Assembly: GCA_002471975.1 (NCBI GenBank)
Contig: DKQZ01000087.1
Coordinates: forward strand, 1-21,854
Reading direction: 5' to 3'
From: Dialister sp. UBA7295
GTDB taxonomy: Bacteria > Bacillota > Negativicutes > Veillonellales > Dialisteraceae
Length of the DNA: 21,854 bases
The notes beneath the pieces are model-generated. The model had not been told where the DNA came from. It saw only the letters and a list, made by a program, of their open reading frames with translations, and did not search any database. Made by a program: the position numbers and the translations under genes. This document shows positions 1-9,129 of the stretch, piece after piece; position 1 is the first letter of the stretch; each line of letters starts with the position of its first letter.

Positions 1-260
1 GTCACTTCATAACAGGGGACGACCCGCACAGACGAGGAAAAATACACTCCGCCCGAATGGGAGCCAAAGGCAAAATCTAAATCTGCGGCCGCAGGCCACC
101 ACCTTCCCGACACTCCCGATCATTCCCGATCATCCCCGACACCCCCGATTCAAAAGTTTCTTCCCCTTCAGTTTCCTTTTCATTCAAAAGCCTCTTCCTC
201 CTCATAAAATCTGCGGCCACAAGGCCGCCACCTTCCCGAAATCCGTTCTCCCTGCATCCC
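1..260. repeat. Intergenic mosaic repeat, partial copy
   Basis: No gene is visible in this stretch. It matches the right-hand part of the composite repeat seen more fully near 2216-2400, 8690-8910 and 11280-11530. The shared order is a 'gacgacccgcacagacgagg' stretch, 'gaatgggagccaaaggcaaaat', a GC palindrome containing GCGGCCGC, short C-rich near-tandem words (cccgacactcccgat), and then a 'ttcaaaag...tttccttttcat' tail. The GCGGCCGC block occurs once intact near 85 and again degenerate near 212. The copy is cut by the window edge, so its true left end is unknown. Confidence 0.7.
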
Positions 261-312
261 CTGACATATTTCCTTTAATCCTGACCCGATATTGAATTTC
301 AAAGGAACTTCT

Positions 313-358
313 GTTACCATAGTAACCGAAAGTTAGTCACTTTTGTGAGTAACTTTCG
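313..358. promoter_or_regulatory. Palindrome pair upstream of the ATPase gene
   Basis: Two inverted repeats sit back to back just before the ATPase ribosome binding site. The first is GTTAC (313-317) and GTAAC (322-326). The second has 14-base arms, CGAAAGTTAGTCAC (327-340) and GTGAGTAACTTTCG (345-358), around a TTTT loop, with one mismatch. A related copy lies downstream of the gene at 1736-1767. The position suggests an operator, or an RNA hairpin in the leader, but the DNA alone cannot distinguish these. Confidence 0.6.
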
Positions 359-370
359 AATGGAGGACCT

Positions 371-1660
371 ATGATCCAACGAGACGACTATGTAAATAAG
401 CTGATCCGGAAAGAGTGGAATGGCCGGATCAAAGTCATCACCGGTATTCGGCGATGCGGGAAAAGTACCATTCTCTTTGAACTGTTCCGGGACCATCTGC
501 GCCGGGAAGGCATTGCCGATGACAATATCATCGAAATTTCTCTGGACCAGAACCGCTTCGAAGCGCTCCGGGCGCCCGATGCCCTGGCTGCTTATATACG
601 GAAAAGAATCACCCGGCCGGAGAGGCGGTATTATGTACTGATTGATGAAATCCAGTATGCCATCTGTTCAAAAGATCTGAAGAATAAAGACGCCCCGGTG
701 CCCATTTACAGTGTGCTCAATGAATTCCTTGCCATGAAAAATGTGGACGTCTATGTCACAGGCAGCAATTCCAAACTTCTTTCCAAAGATATTTCCACTG
801 AATTTCGAGGCCGGGGCGACATCATACGGGTCTATCCTCTCTCCTTTCGTGAATATCTGTCCGGCACTGAGCTGGATAAACGGGATGCCTACGATGAATA
901 CATCATGTATGGCGGCATGCCTTACCTGACCCGGCTGGAGGACGATGAGGAGAAATACACCTATCTTTCTGATCTTTTCGAGGAAATTTATTTCAAGGAT
1001 ATCGAAGAACGCTATAGTATTTCCATGCCCGGCGTCCTGCGCGAAATGACCAGTGTCCTCTGCTCCTCAGTCGGTTTCCTCACCAATGCAAGCAAACTGG
1101 CCCGGACGATCCAGTCCGAAAAGCACCTGAGTGTTTCCTCCGAAACCATCAGTGCCTATCTGGAGTACCTGAAAGATGCCTTCCTTTTCGCCGAAGCTCT
1201 CCGCTATGACGTGAAAGGGAGGAAATACTTCGGTTATCCCTCCAAATATTACTGTACCGACATTGGCCTTAGAAACGTCAGACTGGGACTTCGTCAGATG
1301 GAAGAAACCCATATCATGGAAAACTGCATCTATAATGAGCTGCTCATTCGCGGTTTTGCTGTCGACGTGGGCGTCATCCCCATCCGTGAACCGGATGAAA
1401 ATAAAATCATCCACCAGAAAAATACGGAAATCGATTTCATTGCCAGAAAAGGAAATAAAACCTACTACATCCAGTCAGCCCTCTCCATGGACAATCCCGA
1501 AAAAGAACAGGCAGAACTCAGGCCCCTCAACGCCGTCAAAGATTCCTTCCGCAAAATCATCATCTCCAAATCCTACGGGAAAAGCTGGATTGATGACAAA
1601 GGGATCCTCCGCCTGGGAATCCTGGACTTCCTGCTGGACCAAAACAGTCTGGACCGATAA
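371..1660 (+). CDS. AAA+ ATPase, AAA_14/DUF4143 family
   Basis: This 429-residue protein is a typical full-length member of the AAA_14-DUF4143 family of bacterial and archaeal ATPases, whose cellular role is mostly unknown. A Walker A motif GIRRCGKST lies at residues 25-33, Walker B YYVLIDEIQ at 87-95, and a sensor-1-like strand VYVTGSNS at 127-134. The C-terminal DUF4143 part holds TEIDFIARKG near 352-361, followed by YYIQ. This resembles the core of a PD-(D/E)XK nuclease fold, but the usual catalytic lysine after the second acidic strand is not apparent, so nuclease activity is doubtful. The ATG at 371 follows GGAGG at 362-366. The gene stands alone, with its own terminator and a related palindrome on each side, which is consistent with an independently mobile single-gene unit. 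Family assignment is firm; function is unknown. Confidence 0.9.
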   Translation: MIQRDDYVNKLIRKEWNGRIKVITGIRRCGKSTILFELFRDHLRREGIADDNIIEISLDQNRFEALRAPDALAAYIRKRITRPERRYYVLIDEIQYAICSKDLKNKDAPVPIYSVLNEFLAMKNVDVYVTGSNSKLLSKDISTEFRGRGDIIRVYPLSFREYLSGTELDKRDAYDEYIMYGGMPYLTRLEDDEEKYTYLSDLFEEIYFKDIEERYSISMPGVLREMTSVLCSSVGFLTNASKLARTIQSEKHLSVSSETISAYLEYLKDAFLFAEALRYDVKGRKYFGYPSKYYCTDIGLRNVRLGLRQMEETHIMENCIYNELLIRGFAVDVGVIPIREPDENKIIHQKNTEIDFIARKGNKTYYIQSALSMDNPEKEQAELRPLNAVKDSFRKIIISKSYGKSWIDDKGILRLGILDFLLDQNSLDR

Positions 1661-1687
1661 ATGACCGAAAATCGTGGAAATGGAAAT

Positions 1688-1722
1688 AAAAGGTGTCCCC
1701 TGTCCGGAGACGCCTTTTATTT
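1688..1722 (+). terminator. Intrinsic terminator after the ATPase gene
   Basis: Arms AAAAGGTGTC (1688-1697) and GACGCCTTTT (1709-1718) pair over ten positions with one G-U wobble and run into a T-rich tract. It starts 27 bases after the stop codon. Confidence 0.85.
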
Positions 1723-1732
1723 TCACCTTTCC

Positions 1733-1770
1733 ATTCGAAAGTTACTCACTTTTGTGACCAGGTTTCGAAT
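1733..1770. repeat. Second copy of the ATPase-flanking palindrome
   Basis: ATTCGAA at the left edge and TTCGAAT at the right edge enclose CGAAAGTTACTCAC, TTTT and GTGACCAGGTTTCG. The left arm and loop match the upstream element (327-344) at all but one position, while the right arm has diverged. The two copies bracket the ATPase gene in the same orientation. Confidence 0.65.
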
Positions 1771-1850
1771 AAGCACGGATTGCTTTCATGCCAATCGACT
1801 CCAATCCCCCGCGATGAGCCTTCCGGGGGTAAGAGAACTCTGCAGCAGCC

Positions 1851-2400
1851 GATTCGGAGTCATTGATCAGATATTACGGTCTGAGTCAATTACGGTATTC
1901 GGGTCTTAGCCCTGTTCGGGGCTTGCCCCGATAGAGTCTTTAGCGAGATTTCGGGGTGCGGGATGCGGGGTACGGGGTGCGGGAAGGATTGGCTGCTGAA
2001 GCAGCCAATTTTTTCATATGGGGAATGTGCTCAGGCGAGGATGAAAATCCCGTATCGTTCATTATCAAGTGACACTTATGCCAAGTATGCGAATGGGAAA
2101 GGCTCCCCTCACAGGCCCCCCGAAGTTCGGGGGGCTGTCGCCAAAGGCGACTGGGGGGATGTACTCTCGTACAAGTCGAAAATGAGCTAAAAGGTAAACT
2201 CATCCCCAGGGAGCTCCCGCGAAGCGGGTGAGGGGACGAACCGCACGTACGAGGAAAACTATATCCCGCCCGAATGGGAGCCGAAGGCAAAATCAAAAAA
2301 ATGCGGCCGCAGGCCGCCTCCTTCCCGAAATCCGAAATCCCAAGTCCGAAATCCGTTCTCCCCCGACCATCCCCGATTCAAAAGTTGATTTCTTTTACAG
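1851..2400. repeat. Composite intergenic mosaic repeat, full copy
   Basis: No credible gene is present. The left module (about 1856-1985) reads 'ggagtcattgatcagatatt', 'acggtctgagtcaatt', 'cggtattcgggtctta', then G-rich near-tandem words (gcggggt, gcgggat). It recurs near 8320, 8440 and 11070. A built-in terminator follows at 1988-2014. Next come a GC cruciform (GCCCCCCGAA with TTCGGGGGGC, 2115-2135), GTCGCC/GGCGAC, and the 'cgaatgggagccgaaggcaa' block ending in C-rich words (cccgaaatccgaaatccc). The two ends are roughly inverted complements of each other (G-rich left, C-rich right). Confidence 0.75.
1988..2014 (+). terminator. Terminator hairpin inside the mosaic repeat
   Basis: A perfect nine-base stem, ATTGGCTGC (1988-1996) and GCAGCCAAT (2001-2009), closes a TGAA loop and is followed by five Ts. 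Equivalent hairpins sit at the same place in the repeat copies at 8561 and 11177, so it belongs to the repeat rather than to a neighbouring gene. Confidence 0.8.
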
Positions 2401-2441
2401 TTTCCTTTTCATTTCACAGCAAGAATAAAAAACACACAAAA

Positions 2442-2469
2442 AAAAGACGCCCCGAGGGGAGCGTCTTTT
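2442..2469 (-). terminator. Intrinsic terminator of the EAL gene
   Basis: On the minus strand AAAAGACGC pairs with GCGTCTTTT (plus positions 2461-2469 and 2442-2450). The stem has a GC-rich inner part and is followed by a run of Ts. It lies just past the stop codon of the leftward 1228-residue gene. Confidence 0.85.
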
Positions 2470-2480
2470 CATTGATCCCG

Positions 2481-5400
2481 TTATTTTTCCCCCGCTTTCC
2501 CGCATTCCAATTCTATTTCCAGATGGCAGTTTCTTCCTTTCCAGGGGACGATGAGGTGATGGGTGGTGTAGTCTTTCCCATTTTTCGGATTATGGAAGGC
2601 TGTGACGTAGATATGGTTGTCTTTGAGCAGGGAGTAGGGACAGAAGGAGCAGGGGGATTCGTTTCCGAAGATGGTTTTATAGCATTTCTTCCCCTTGTAG
2701 TCGAAGTCCGCCGGAAGGCCGCTTGCCAGGAGGGCCGCGCGGTTCATGTAGAGTATTTCGTAGGTATTCATGTCGATGAGTTTCACGGGCCCTGCGAAAT
2801 CGTCGAAGGCTTCTCTGGCGATGGGGATCCGGTCTCCTTCGTAAACCATGGTGCCGTAGGATTTTCTTTCTTTGTCTTCCAGGCGGTCAGAAAGGAGCCG
2901 GAGGAGTCCGTCTATGCTTTCTGCTTCACTGCCGCTGGCCAGGGCATAATGGACGTAGAGGGTCATGGAGCATCCGTCAATGGAGTGGATGGACTGGATT
3001 TCCCGCGCTGCCTCGGTCATCTTCATGGCCGATCCCACTTTGTCTCCTTTTTTCAGGAAGAGGGTGAACCGCCCGCCGCCCAGGTAGGCAAGGATTCCCT
3101 TTCCCGGGAAGACCCCTGTGAGGATGTCCGTGATTTTTGCGGTCAGTTTCCTTCTCACTTCCCTGCCATAGGACCGGACCAGTCCATTGTATTCGGGGAT
3201 ATGGACGGACAGGGCCAGGAAATCTTCGCCGGTCTGCTTGTAATTGTCATAATAGGAAAGGCCTGTCATGAAGAAACCCCGGCCCGAGAGGAGGCCCGTT
3301 TCCTCATCGATGAGCCCGAGCTTCCGATTCTGGTCATCCGCTTCTTTGCGCGCATCCAGATCCACGAAGTAGCCCATGAGACCCACGATTTTATTTCGTT
3401 TATAGAGAGGGTATTTCGTGGCCTCCAGATGATGGAGTTTGCCGCGGATGACACATTCGATAGGCTGCCGGCTGGAGGTAATTCCTTTCCGGAGGACTTT
3501 TTCTTCCACTTCATCGCACGGGTCGTTATCCACATGCCAGCCCATTTCATCGTCTGTCTTCCCTATGATATCTTCCCGCGAAAGGCCATAGCATTTGAGG
3601 AAGGCCCGGCTGACACCCAGGAATCTCCGTTTTTTATCTTTGTAGAAGAAAAGGATATCTTCCGACTCCTCCAGGGCCTGCAGGACGGCGCTCTTGCTGA
3701 TACTGCCTTTTTTCCCGTTTTCATTGATGGAAATACCAAAGGAGGCGGCCATGAGGGGAAAAACCAGGGCCCGGTCTTCTATGCTTTCCAGGGATACCGG
3801 TTTGATACAGATGAGGAAATCGCCGCTTTCGTCGGTACCGATGAGCATGGCTTCAATGGATTTCCAGACGATGCTCCCATCGGCCTCGAGGAAACGGAAG
3901 ATACCCACAGCCTGACGGTAGCGGGATTTCATGGCTGCTTTTGCCATTTCTTCGGGACGGATGAAGGCGAGGAACCGTTCCCTGTCATCGGGATGGATAC
4001 ATTCCCTGATCTTCAGCCATTGGTCAAAGAAAAGGTTTTTTCCCGCATTGAATACGGCAAGTCTTGTGGAAAGGACGTGAACCACGTTTTCCTTCCGGTT
4101 ATAGAAATAAATGCCTCCATACATGGCCATGAGGTTGCGGAAAAGGTTGTCCATTTTCCTCGTCTCCTGCACATGGCTGTCCATGGAAATATTGTATACT
4201 TTCATCTCTCCCGCATAGAGACCGCAGACGCCGCCGGCAATCGTCACTTCGCAGCGCATGTACTGGTTCTTTTCCATAAAGGACAGATACTCTGTCTTCC
4301 CGCTTTTCACTGCTTTGTCGATGACGTTGTGAAAGGCTTCCCTGGAAATAAGGAAGCTTTCGTCAGAAAGGGTCTTTCCCGGCAGGTTATTCAGGAAGGC
4401 TTCATTGACGTTGAGGAAATCCACTTTCTCCCCGTCATAGAGGAAAATGGCCACCGGCATATCGGTGATCAGGTTGATGAGGCCTGCCTTTTCGATAATG
4501 GTCCTCTCCCGGGCACTTTCCGCAAAGAGGCCCTTCTTCCGGCAGTGTTCATAGCATTCTTCATAGGGCATGGGTTTACCGAAATAGTAACCCTGGATTT
4601 TTTCGCAGCCGATGGATTTCATATATTTCATCTGCTCTTCCGTTTCCACCCCTTCCGCCAGGGTGTGGATGGAAAGGTTTTTGGCCATAAGCACGATGGA
4701 GCGCATGATCTTCCTGCTGTTTTCATTGAAAGTGCGCTGGAAAATCATGTCCATCTTAAGTTCATCGAAATGGAATTCCTGCAGCACGTTGAGGGATGAA
4801 TAACCGCTCCCGAAATCATCGAGCCAGCACTGGTAACCCACCTGACGGAAAAGTTCTATTTCCTGTTTCAGCCGGGCCCCGTTCAGGGTAAGGGAGGATT
4901 CGGTGACTTCCACATGGAAAAGATCCCGGGAAAGATTATATTTCTTCACCACCGATTCCACATAGGCGAAGGGATCGATGACATCGAAATCCATCTGGGA
5001 CAGGTTGAAGGAGACCGGCACCATGGGAAGGTCGTTATCCCGGAGGAAAGAGAACTGCCTTGCCACGGCTTCAATGACGTAGCAGTCCAGACGATGGATG
5101 AGTTTTGACTCCTCCAGCACCGGGATGAAAATATTCGGATAAATCATGCCCTTTTCCGGATCCACCCACCGGGCGAGGGCTTCCATGCTGCAGAGTTTTC
5201 CCGTGAGAGTCCGTACCACGGGCTGATAAAAGACTTTGATATACCCCTTTTCCAGGGCTTCATCGAAATGCTTCAGCACATAGGCTCTCTCGTCCAGGAG
5301 TTTTCCCATGGATTCATCATAGGCAGCAATGAGCCTCTCCCCGTTTTGCTTGATGGAATCTGCTGCCATCTTGGCCATATCGAAGATGCGGGCCGGTTCC

Positions 5401-6167
5401 CAGGTCCCCTCGGGAAGCCGGGTCCCATAGACAATGCCTGCCTTCAGGGAGATGGACGAATCAGATACATAGTCTTTGAGCTCCGAAGCGGCCTTCCGGA
5501 TTCCCTCTTCCTCCCCCTCCCAGGGGCCGAAAATAGCAAAATTGTCCGCCACCATATGGGCGATGAGGGCATGGGGGAAATGCCGTTTCAGGATGAAAGC
5601 CAGCCGGGAAAGGAGTTCATCTCCCGCCTTCACGCCCCTGGCCGCATTGAAGACTTTGAAATTCGTGAGATTCAGGTAAATGGCCACGGAATGGCGGAGA
5701 TCCGCCTCTCCCGTCTTCACCATTTCTTCTATTTTCTTATAAAAAGGGAAACGCCACATGAGACCTGTCACCGGGTCCAGGGGCAGCATTTCCTCCTCCA
5801 TGGAAAGGTTGATCACATGCAGCGCCCAGAAGGGTCCCAGCTTTCCATCCTCTCCCGGGGAAAGGATGACTTCCAGCATCCCCTTCCTGCCGCCGGCTCC
5901 CCGGATATGCACTTTATAGATGCCATACCCGCTCCCTGCGGCTCCGGAAAGACGGTCATACACAAGCTCCAGCGGTTCGTACCCTTCCGGATCCACCATC
6001 CCCCGGTAAGTCCCCCGGACCAGATCCAGGAATTCTTCCTCCGAAGAGCAGTGGAACCAGGAAATCAGTTCGTCATTGACCTGCAGAATCCGCTCCGAAT
6101 TATCCCTCGCAATGAGACATACCCCGCCGGGGAACCCGTCAGCCCTCTTTTTCTCCCTGATTTCCAT
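2481..6167 (-). CDS. Cytoplasmic PAS-GGDEF-EAL-PAS c-di-GMP phosphodiesterase with two degenerate GGDEF domains
   Basis: This 1228-residue protein has no membrane segment. Order: PAS-like region (about 10-125); GGDEF-like domain (130-285) whose signature reads VADNF at 206-210, so it cannot make c-di-GMP; EAL domain (about 295-545); PAS-like regions (about 560-940); a second degenerate GGDEF domain with GGGRF at 1030-1034; and a C-terminal PAS-like domain with Cys1162, Cys1173 and Cys1176 (PCSFCP). The EAL domain keeps E329-A-L, N388, E420, E423, D450-D451 in the DDFGSG loop, K471 and E505, so hydrolysis of c-di-GMP is expected. The dead GGDEF domains may bind nucleotide or only regulate, and the cysteine cluster suggests a redox- or metal-sensitive input; both are inference. 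The ATG at 6167 follows an AGAGGA-type site. It lies downstream of two cyclase genes on the same strand. Confidence 0.92.
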   Translation of the reverse strand: MEIREKKRADGFPGGVCLIARDNSERILQVNDELISWFHCSSEEEFLDLVRGTYRGMVDPEGYEPLELVYDRLSGAAGSGYGIYKVHIRGAGGRKGMLEVILSPGEDGKLGPFWALHVINLSMEEEMLPLDPVTGLMWRFPFYKKIEEMVKTGEADLRHSVAIYLNLTNFKVFNAARGVKAGDELLSRLAFILKRHFPHALIAHMVADNFAIFGPWEGEEEGIRKAASELKDYVSDSSISLKAGIVYGTRLPEGTWEPARIFDMAKMAADSIKQNGERLIAAYDESMGKLLDERAYVLKHFDEALEKGYIKVFYQPVVRTLTGKLCSMEALARWVDPEKGMIYPNIFIPVLEESKLIHRLDCYVIEAVARQFSFLRDNDLPMVPVSFNLSQMDFDVIDPFAYVESVVKKYNLSRDLFHVEVTESSLTLNGARLKQEIELFRQVGYQCWLDDFGSGYSSLNVLQEFHFDELKMDMIFQRTFNENSRKIMRSIVLMAKNLSIHTLAEGVETEEQMKYMKSIGCEKIQGYYFGKPMPYEECYEHCRKKGLFAESARERTIIEKAGLINLITDMPVAIFLYDGEKVDFLNVNEAFLNNLPGKTLSDESFLISREAFHNVIDKAVKSGKTEYLSFMEKNQYMRCEVTIAGGVCGLYAGEMKVYNISMDSHVQETRKMDNLFRNLMAMYGGIYFYNRKENVVHVLSTRLAVFNAGKNLFFDQWLKIRECIHPDDRERFLAFIRPEEMAKAAMKSRYRQAVGIFRFLEADGSIVWKSIEAMLIGTDESGDFLICIKPVSLESIEDRALVFPLMAASFGISINENGKKGSISKSAVLQALEESEDILFFYKDKKRRFLGVSRAFLKCYGLSREDIIGKTDDEMGWHVDNDPCDEVEEKVLRKGITSSRQPIECVIRGKLHHLEATKYPLYKRNKIVGLMGYFVDLDARKEADDQNRKLGLIDEETGLLSGRGFFMTGLSYYDNYKQTGEDFLALSVHIPEYNGLVRSYGREVRRKLTAKITDILTGVFPGKGILAYLGGGRFTLFLKKGDKVGSAMKMTEAAREIQSIHSIDGCSMTLYVHYALASGSEAESIDGLLRLLSDRLEDKERKSYGTMVYEGDRIPIAREAFDDFAGPVKLIDMNTYEILYMNRAALLASGLPADFDYKGKKCYKTIFGNESPCSFCPYSLLKDNHIYVTAFHNPKNGKDYTTHHLIVPWKGRNCHLEIELECGKAGEK

Positions 6168-6217
6168 CTGTATATTCCTCTTTCCCCTATCTGAATAAAA
6201 TCATTTATTAGAAATAT

Positions 6218-6244
6218 ATTATACTTTTCTGCCCGTTTCGTAAA
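6218..6244 (-). promoter_or_regulatory. Promoter for the EAL gene
   Basis: The minus strand carries a perfect TATAAT (plus 6218-6223). A weak -35 TTTACG (plus 6239-6244) lies 15 bases away, or 16 if read as CTTTAC. The rest of the 257-base gap holds a small GTTTCCT/AGGAAAC hairpin (6259-6276) without a T run. Confidence 0.55.
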
Positions 6245-6424
6245 GACCGGTGTCCCCTGTTTCCTAAAGAGGAAACTTTACTTTGTCATTATATAAAGGC
6301 AATGTTTTCTTCCCGTGAACCCAGGGTAAATAGTTCGTATGGCCCAGGTAAGAGCGGAATGAGAACATATCCGCCCGGGAAATCGCGTCAGCCCGCTCCC
6401 CGTAGCCCAAAGCCCCCGGAAACC

Positions 6425-8155
6425 TTACCCCATCCTCGATTCCCGGTCATTCCTGTCCCAGACATAGACGTAGTATACTTTCCCGTACAGCGGATGGTCC
6501 ACCAGTTTCCCGAACCCCTCCACCGGGACCTCACGGCCTTTGGCATTTATGATCCGGTAAGAGACGAAATTGACCCCGTCCTCCCCCGGATTCCTGATTT
6601 TCTCCTTCATGGCCGACAGGTCTTCGGGCACCACGATGGAGTAGAAACCTTTCTTCTTGTACTCCATAAGCCCGTCATAATCGTCACAGCCCAAAAGGCG
6701 CAGGGCGCTGGAATTGGCGAAAAGGATATCCACACTCTCGTTCGCCCGGCACACCATCATGGCTCCCGGCATATGTTCCGACACGTCGGACAGATTGAAC
6801 CCCAGCTGCACCCTCCCGGTTTTCGTATTTTTATTTCCCTTAAAAGACTTCCACTTCGACTTGCCCGAAAGCTTTGCCTCATACAGGGCGGCATCGGCCT
6901 TGCGGGAAAGCTCCCCGAATTTCATGCCCTCCTCCGGGTAGCCCGCGCAGCCCATGGAAGAGGTAAAAGAAATTTCCTTTCCCCCGTAAGAGAACCGGTG
7001 CGGCCTCGTGGTGAATTCATTCATCCGCTCCCGGATGTCCTCTATTTCCTTATACCCCGAAAGGATGGTAAACTCATCGCCCCCGCCCCGGATCAGGATG
7101 GCCGCAGGGCCGAAAATGCGCCGCATATCCCGGACAAAACAGCGAAGCGCCTCATCCCCTGCCCCATGACCGTGCACGTCATTGATGAGCTTGAAATTAT
7201 CGATATCCACCGTCATGACCATGGCCATTTCCAGTTCATGATGATGGAAATAGTCCGATACCGCCTCGTTCCCGCCCTTTCTATTGAATGCTCCCGTCAG
7301 GGCATCCGTCGTCCCCGCCCGGTGGAGACGGATGATCCGGCCAAACATATGAGAAAGAGCCAGCGACGTGAGGACTCCCGTCCAGACGAGGACAAGGATC
7401 GCCATGGGATTCACCCAGGGCTCCTTAGGCCGGATATAAAGATTCCAGGTATCCCGGAAAATCACAAGAGAAACCTTCACCGGATCATCCCGGTAATCTC
7501 CATTCTCATAAATCATGCGCACTGCGCCATCATCCGAATCCACCTGTTCCAGCCCGCAGAGCACGTTTCTCGCATCCAGGCCGAAAATGCCGATATTCGT
7601 CAGGAAACTGGCCCGGTCCGCCACCAGGACCACCTTGCCCCAGTAGGTCTCATTTCCTCCAACCTTCAGGAATACAGGATTTACTACCACAAATCCTTCT
7701 GCATCTCTGGCAATTTCCGCTTTCGGCTGCACATCTACTTCCTTCATGAGTCGGGCATGATCCTCCGCCTCCAAGAGGAAATCCGGCCGGATCTCACTGA
7801 AATCATAAGTCCCCCCGGTATTGGAAAAATAACGGGCCTTCCCCTCCTCCGGAATGACCTGGATACTCCGGATGGACGAACCCAGGGAAATCATCTCCCG
7901 GATATGATCATCCGTCATGGTACTCACGCCCCCATGACTCTCGATATCCCGTGCCACCATACCCGTAATATTCGCATACCGGTTTACCGTCTGGCGGATC
8001 CACTCCATCCGCGCCACCCCGGTCTCCTCCATAGTCACCCGCGCCGTCTGGTCAATCGTCTGATACACCGCAAAAGACACGGCAGCCGTGATCAGGAGCC
8101 CCAGCAGAAACACCGGTCTCAAAACCAGCCGCCAGGCAGTTTTTAAAAATCCCAT
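6425..8155 (-). CDS. Membrane diguanylate cyclase: TM, periplasmic sensor, TM, GGDEF, C-terminal PAS
   Basis: This 576-residue enzyme is predicted to make c-di-GMP from two GTP. A membrane helix lies at about 14-31. The periplasmic region (32-248) has a CHASE-like pattern, with SIRSIQVIP near 94-102, NPVF near 159-162 and YWGKVVLVAD at 171-180. A second helix lies at about 250-270. The GGDEF domain starts at TTDALTGAFNR with an intact GGDEF motif at 358-362. No RxxD inhibitory site sits in the usual place before the motif, so classic product inhibition is probably absent. A PAS-like domain occupies about 450-576, after the catalytic domain, which is an uncommon order. A paralogue at 9185-10918 has the same architecture. 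The ATG at 8155 is preceded by AGAAGAGGA. The signal sensed is not evident. Confidence 0.93.
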   Translation of the reverse strand: MGFLKTAWRLVLRPVFLLGLLITAAVSFAVYQTIDQTARVTMEETGVARMEWIRQTVNRYANITGMVARDIESHGGVSTMTDDHIREMISLGSSIRSIQVIPEEGKARYFSNTGGTYDFSEIRPDFLLEAEDHARLMKEVDVQPKAEIARDAEGFVVVNPVFLKVGGNETYWGKVVLVADRASFLTNIGIFGLDARNVLCGLEQVDSDDGAVRMIYENGDYRDDPVKVSLVIFRDTWNLYIRPKEPWVNPMAILVLVWTGVLTSLALSHMFGRIIRLHRAGTTDALTGAFNRKGGNEAVSDYFHHHELEMAMVMTVDIDNFKLINDVHGHGAGDEALRCFVRDMRRIFGPAAILIRGGGDEFTILSGYKEIEDIRERMNEFTTRPHRFSYGGKEISFTSSMGCAGYPEEGMKFGELSRKADAALYEAKLSGKSKWKSFKGNKNTKTGRVQLGFNLSDVSEHMPGAMMVCRANESVDILFANSSALRLLGCDDYDGLMEYKKKGFYSIVVPEDLSAMKEKIRNPGEDGVNFVSYRIINAKGREVPVEGFGKLVDHPLYGKVYYVYVWDRNDRESRMG

Positions 8156-8205
8156 AAAATCCTCTTCTTTTTCTGAAACTATTCTAACGAAGGATTTATG
8201 GTCTT

Positions 8206-8211
8206 ATTATA
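8206..8211 (-). promoter_or_regulatory. Probable -10 box for the 6425-8155 cyclase gene
   Basis: A perfect TATAAT on the minus strand lies about 50 bases before the start codon in an AT-rich stretch. The hexamer 17 bases upstream reads TATCTT, a poor -35, so the call rests mainly on the -10. Confidence 0.45.
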
Positions 8212-8317
8212 GATTATTTAACTAAAGAAAGATAGAATTAAATCTCCGTTAACTCGGACAAATAAAATCCGCCGAAGGCCGAGAGAGAAATGAACTATGT
8301 CGGGAAATGACAGATTA

Positions 8318-9115
8318 ATTACTACGGTCTGAGTCAATATCGGTATTCGGGTCTTTGCCCCGTTCGGGACATGCCCCGGTAGAGTCCTTAGCGAGATTTC
8401 GGGGCGCGGGATGCGGGGTGCGGGAAGGTGATTTATTGGAGTCATTGATCAGATATTACGGTCTGAGCCAGTTACGGTATTCGGGTCTTAGCCCTGTCCG
8501 GGACTTGCCCCGATAGAGTCTTTAGCGAGATTTCGGGGTGCGGGGTGCGGGGCGCGGGAAGGTGTGCCGCTGATGCGGCACCTTTTTAACTGGGACTCTG
8601 CACAGGCGAGGTTGAAAATCCCGTATCGTCCATTATCAAGTGACACTTAGGCAAAGAAAGCGAATGGGAAAGGCTCCCCTCGATAGGGGAGCTCCCGCGA
8701 AGCGGGTGAGGGGACGACCCGCACAGACGAGGAAAAATACACCCTGCTCGAATGGGAGCCAAAGGCAAAATCAAAACTTGCGGCCGCAGGCCGCCACCTT
8801 CCCGAAATCCGAAATCCCAAGTCCGAAATCCGTTCTCCCCCGACACCCCCGATTCAAAAGCTTCTTTCCCCCACAGTTTCCTTTTCATCCCCAAAGCAGC
8901 CCACCCCCATATAAAAAATCTGCGGCCGCAGGCCGCCACCTTCCCGACAACCCCGACCATCCCCGTGAACCCCGACACCCCCGATTCAAAAGTCTATTTT
9001 CCCCTTACAGTTTCCTTTTCATCCCAAAGCAGCCCACCCCCCCATATAAAAAAACTGCGGCCGCAGGCCGCCTCCTTCCCGCACCCCGCATCCCGCACCC
9101 CGCACCCCGTCTTTT
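8318..9115. repeat. Composite intergenic mosaic repeat with duplicated left module
   Basis: This fills the gap between the two cyclase genes and shows no credible gene. The left module occurs twice (about 8320-8430 and 8440-8565). A built-in terminator follows, then the 'gtgacactta' and 'aatgggaaaggctcccctc' block, and then the GCGGCCGC palindrome three times (near 8781, 8923 and 9058). Each palindrome is followed by C-rich words and a 'ttcaaaag' or 'cagtttccttttcatc' tail, so the right part is a local tandem of about 140-base units. The end (9079-9108) is a near-tandem of cccgcac/cccgcat words that mirrors the G-rich tracts of the left module. Confidence 0.75.
8561..8587 (+). terminator. Terminator hairpin inside the mosaic repeat
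   Basis: TGCCGC (8565-8570) and GCGGCA (8575-8580) close a TGAT loop, are extended by GG/CC with a two-base bulge, and run into five Ts. It points rightward, against both neighbouring genes, so it serves the repeat and not the cyclases. Confidence 0.7.
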
Positions 9116-9129
9116 TCAAATCCCCACGT

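Noticed and set aside
2274..4799. An 841-residue open frame on the plus strand opposite the EAL gene
   Set aside because: It lies wholly antisense to a clearly conserved multi-domain gene, has no ribosome site, and its composition (rich in F, H, G and D) is a product of the opposite strand's codon use.
6259..6276. GTTTCCT/AGGAAAC hairpin as a terminator between cyclase and EAL genes
   Set aside because: The stem is short and no T run follows on the minus strand, the direction of transcription.
6302..8146. A 614-residue open frame opposite the first cyclase gene
   Set aside because: It is antisense to an intact GGDEF protein, rich in H, R, P and I with no domain pattern, and has no start signal.
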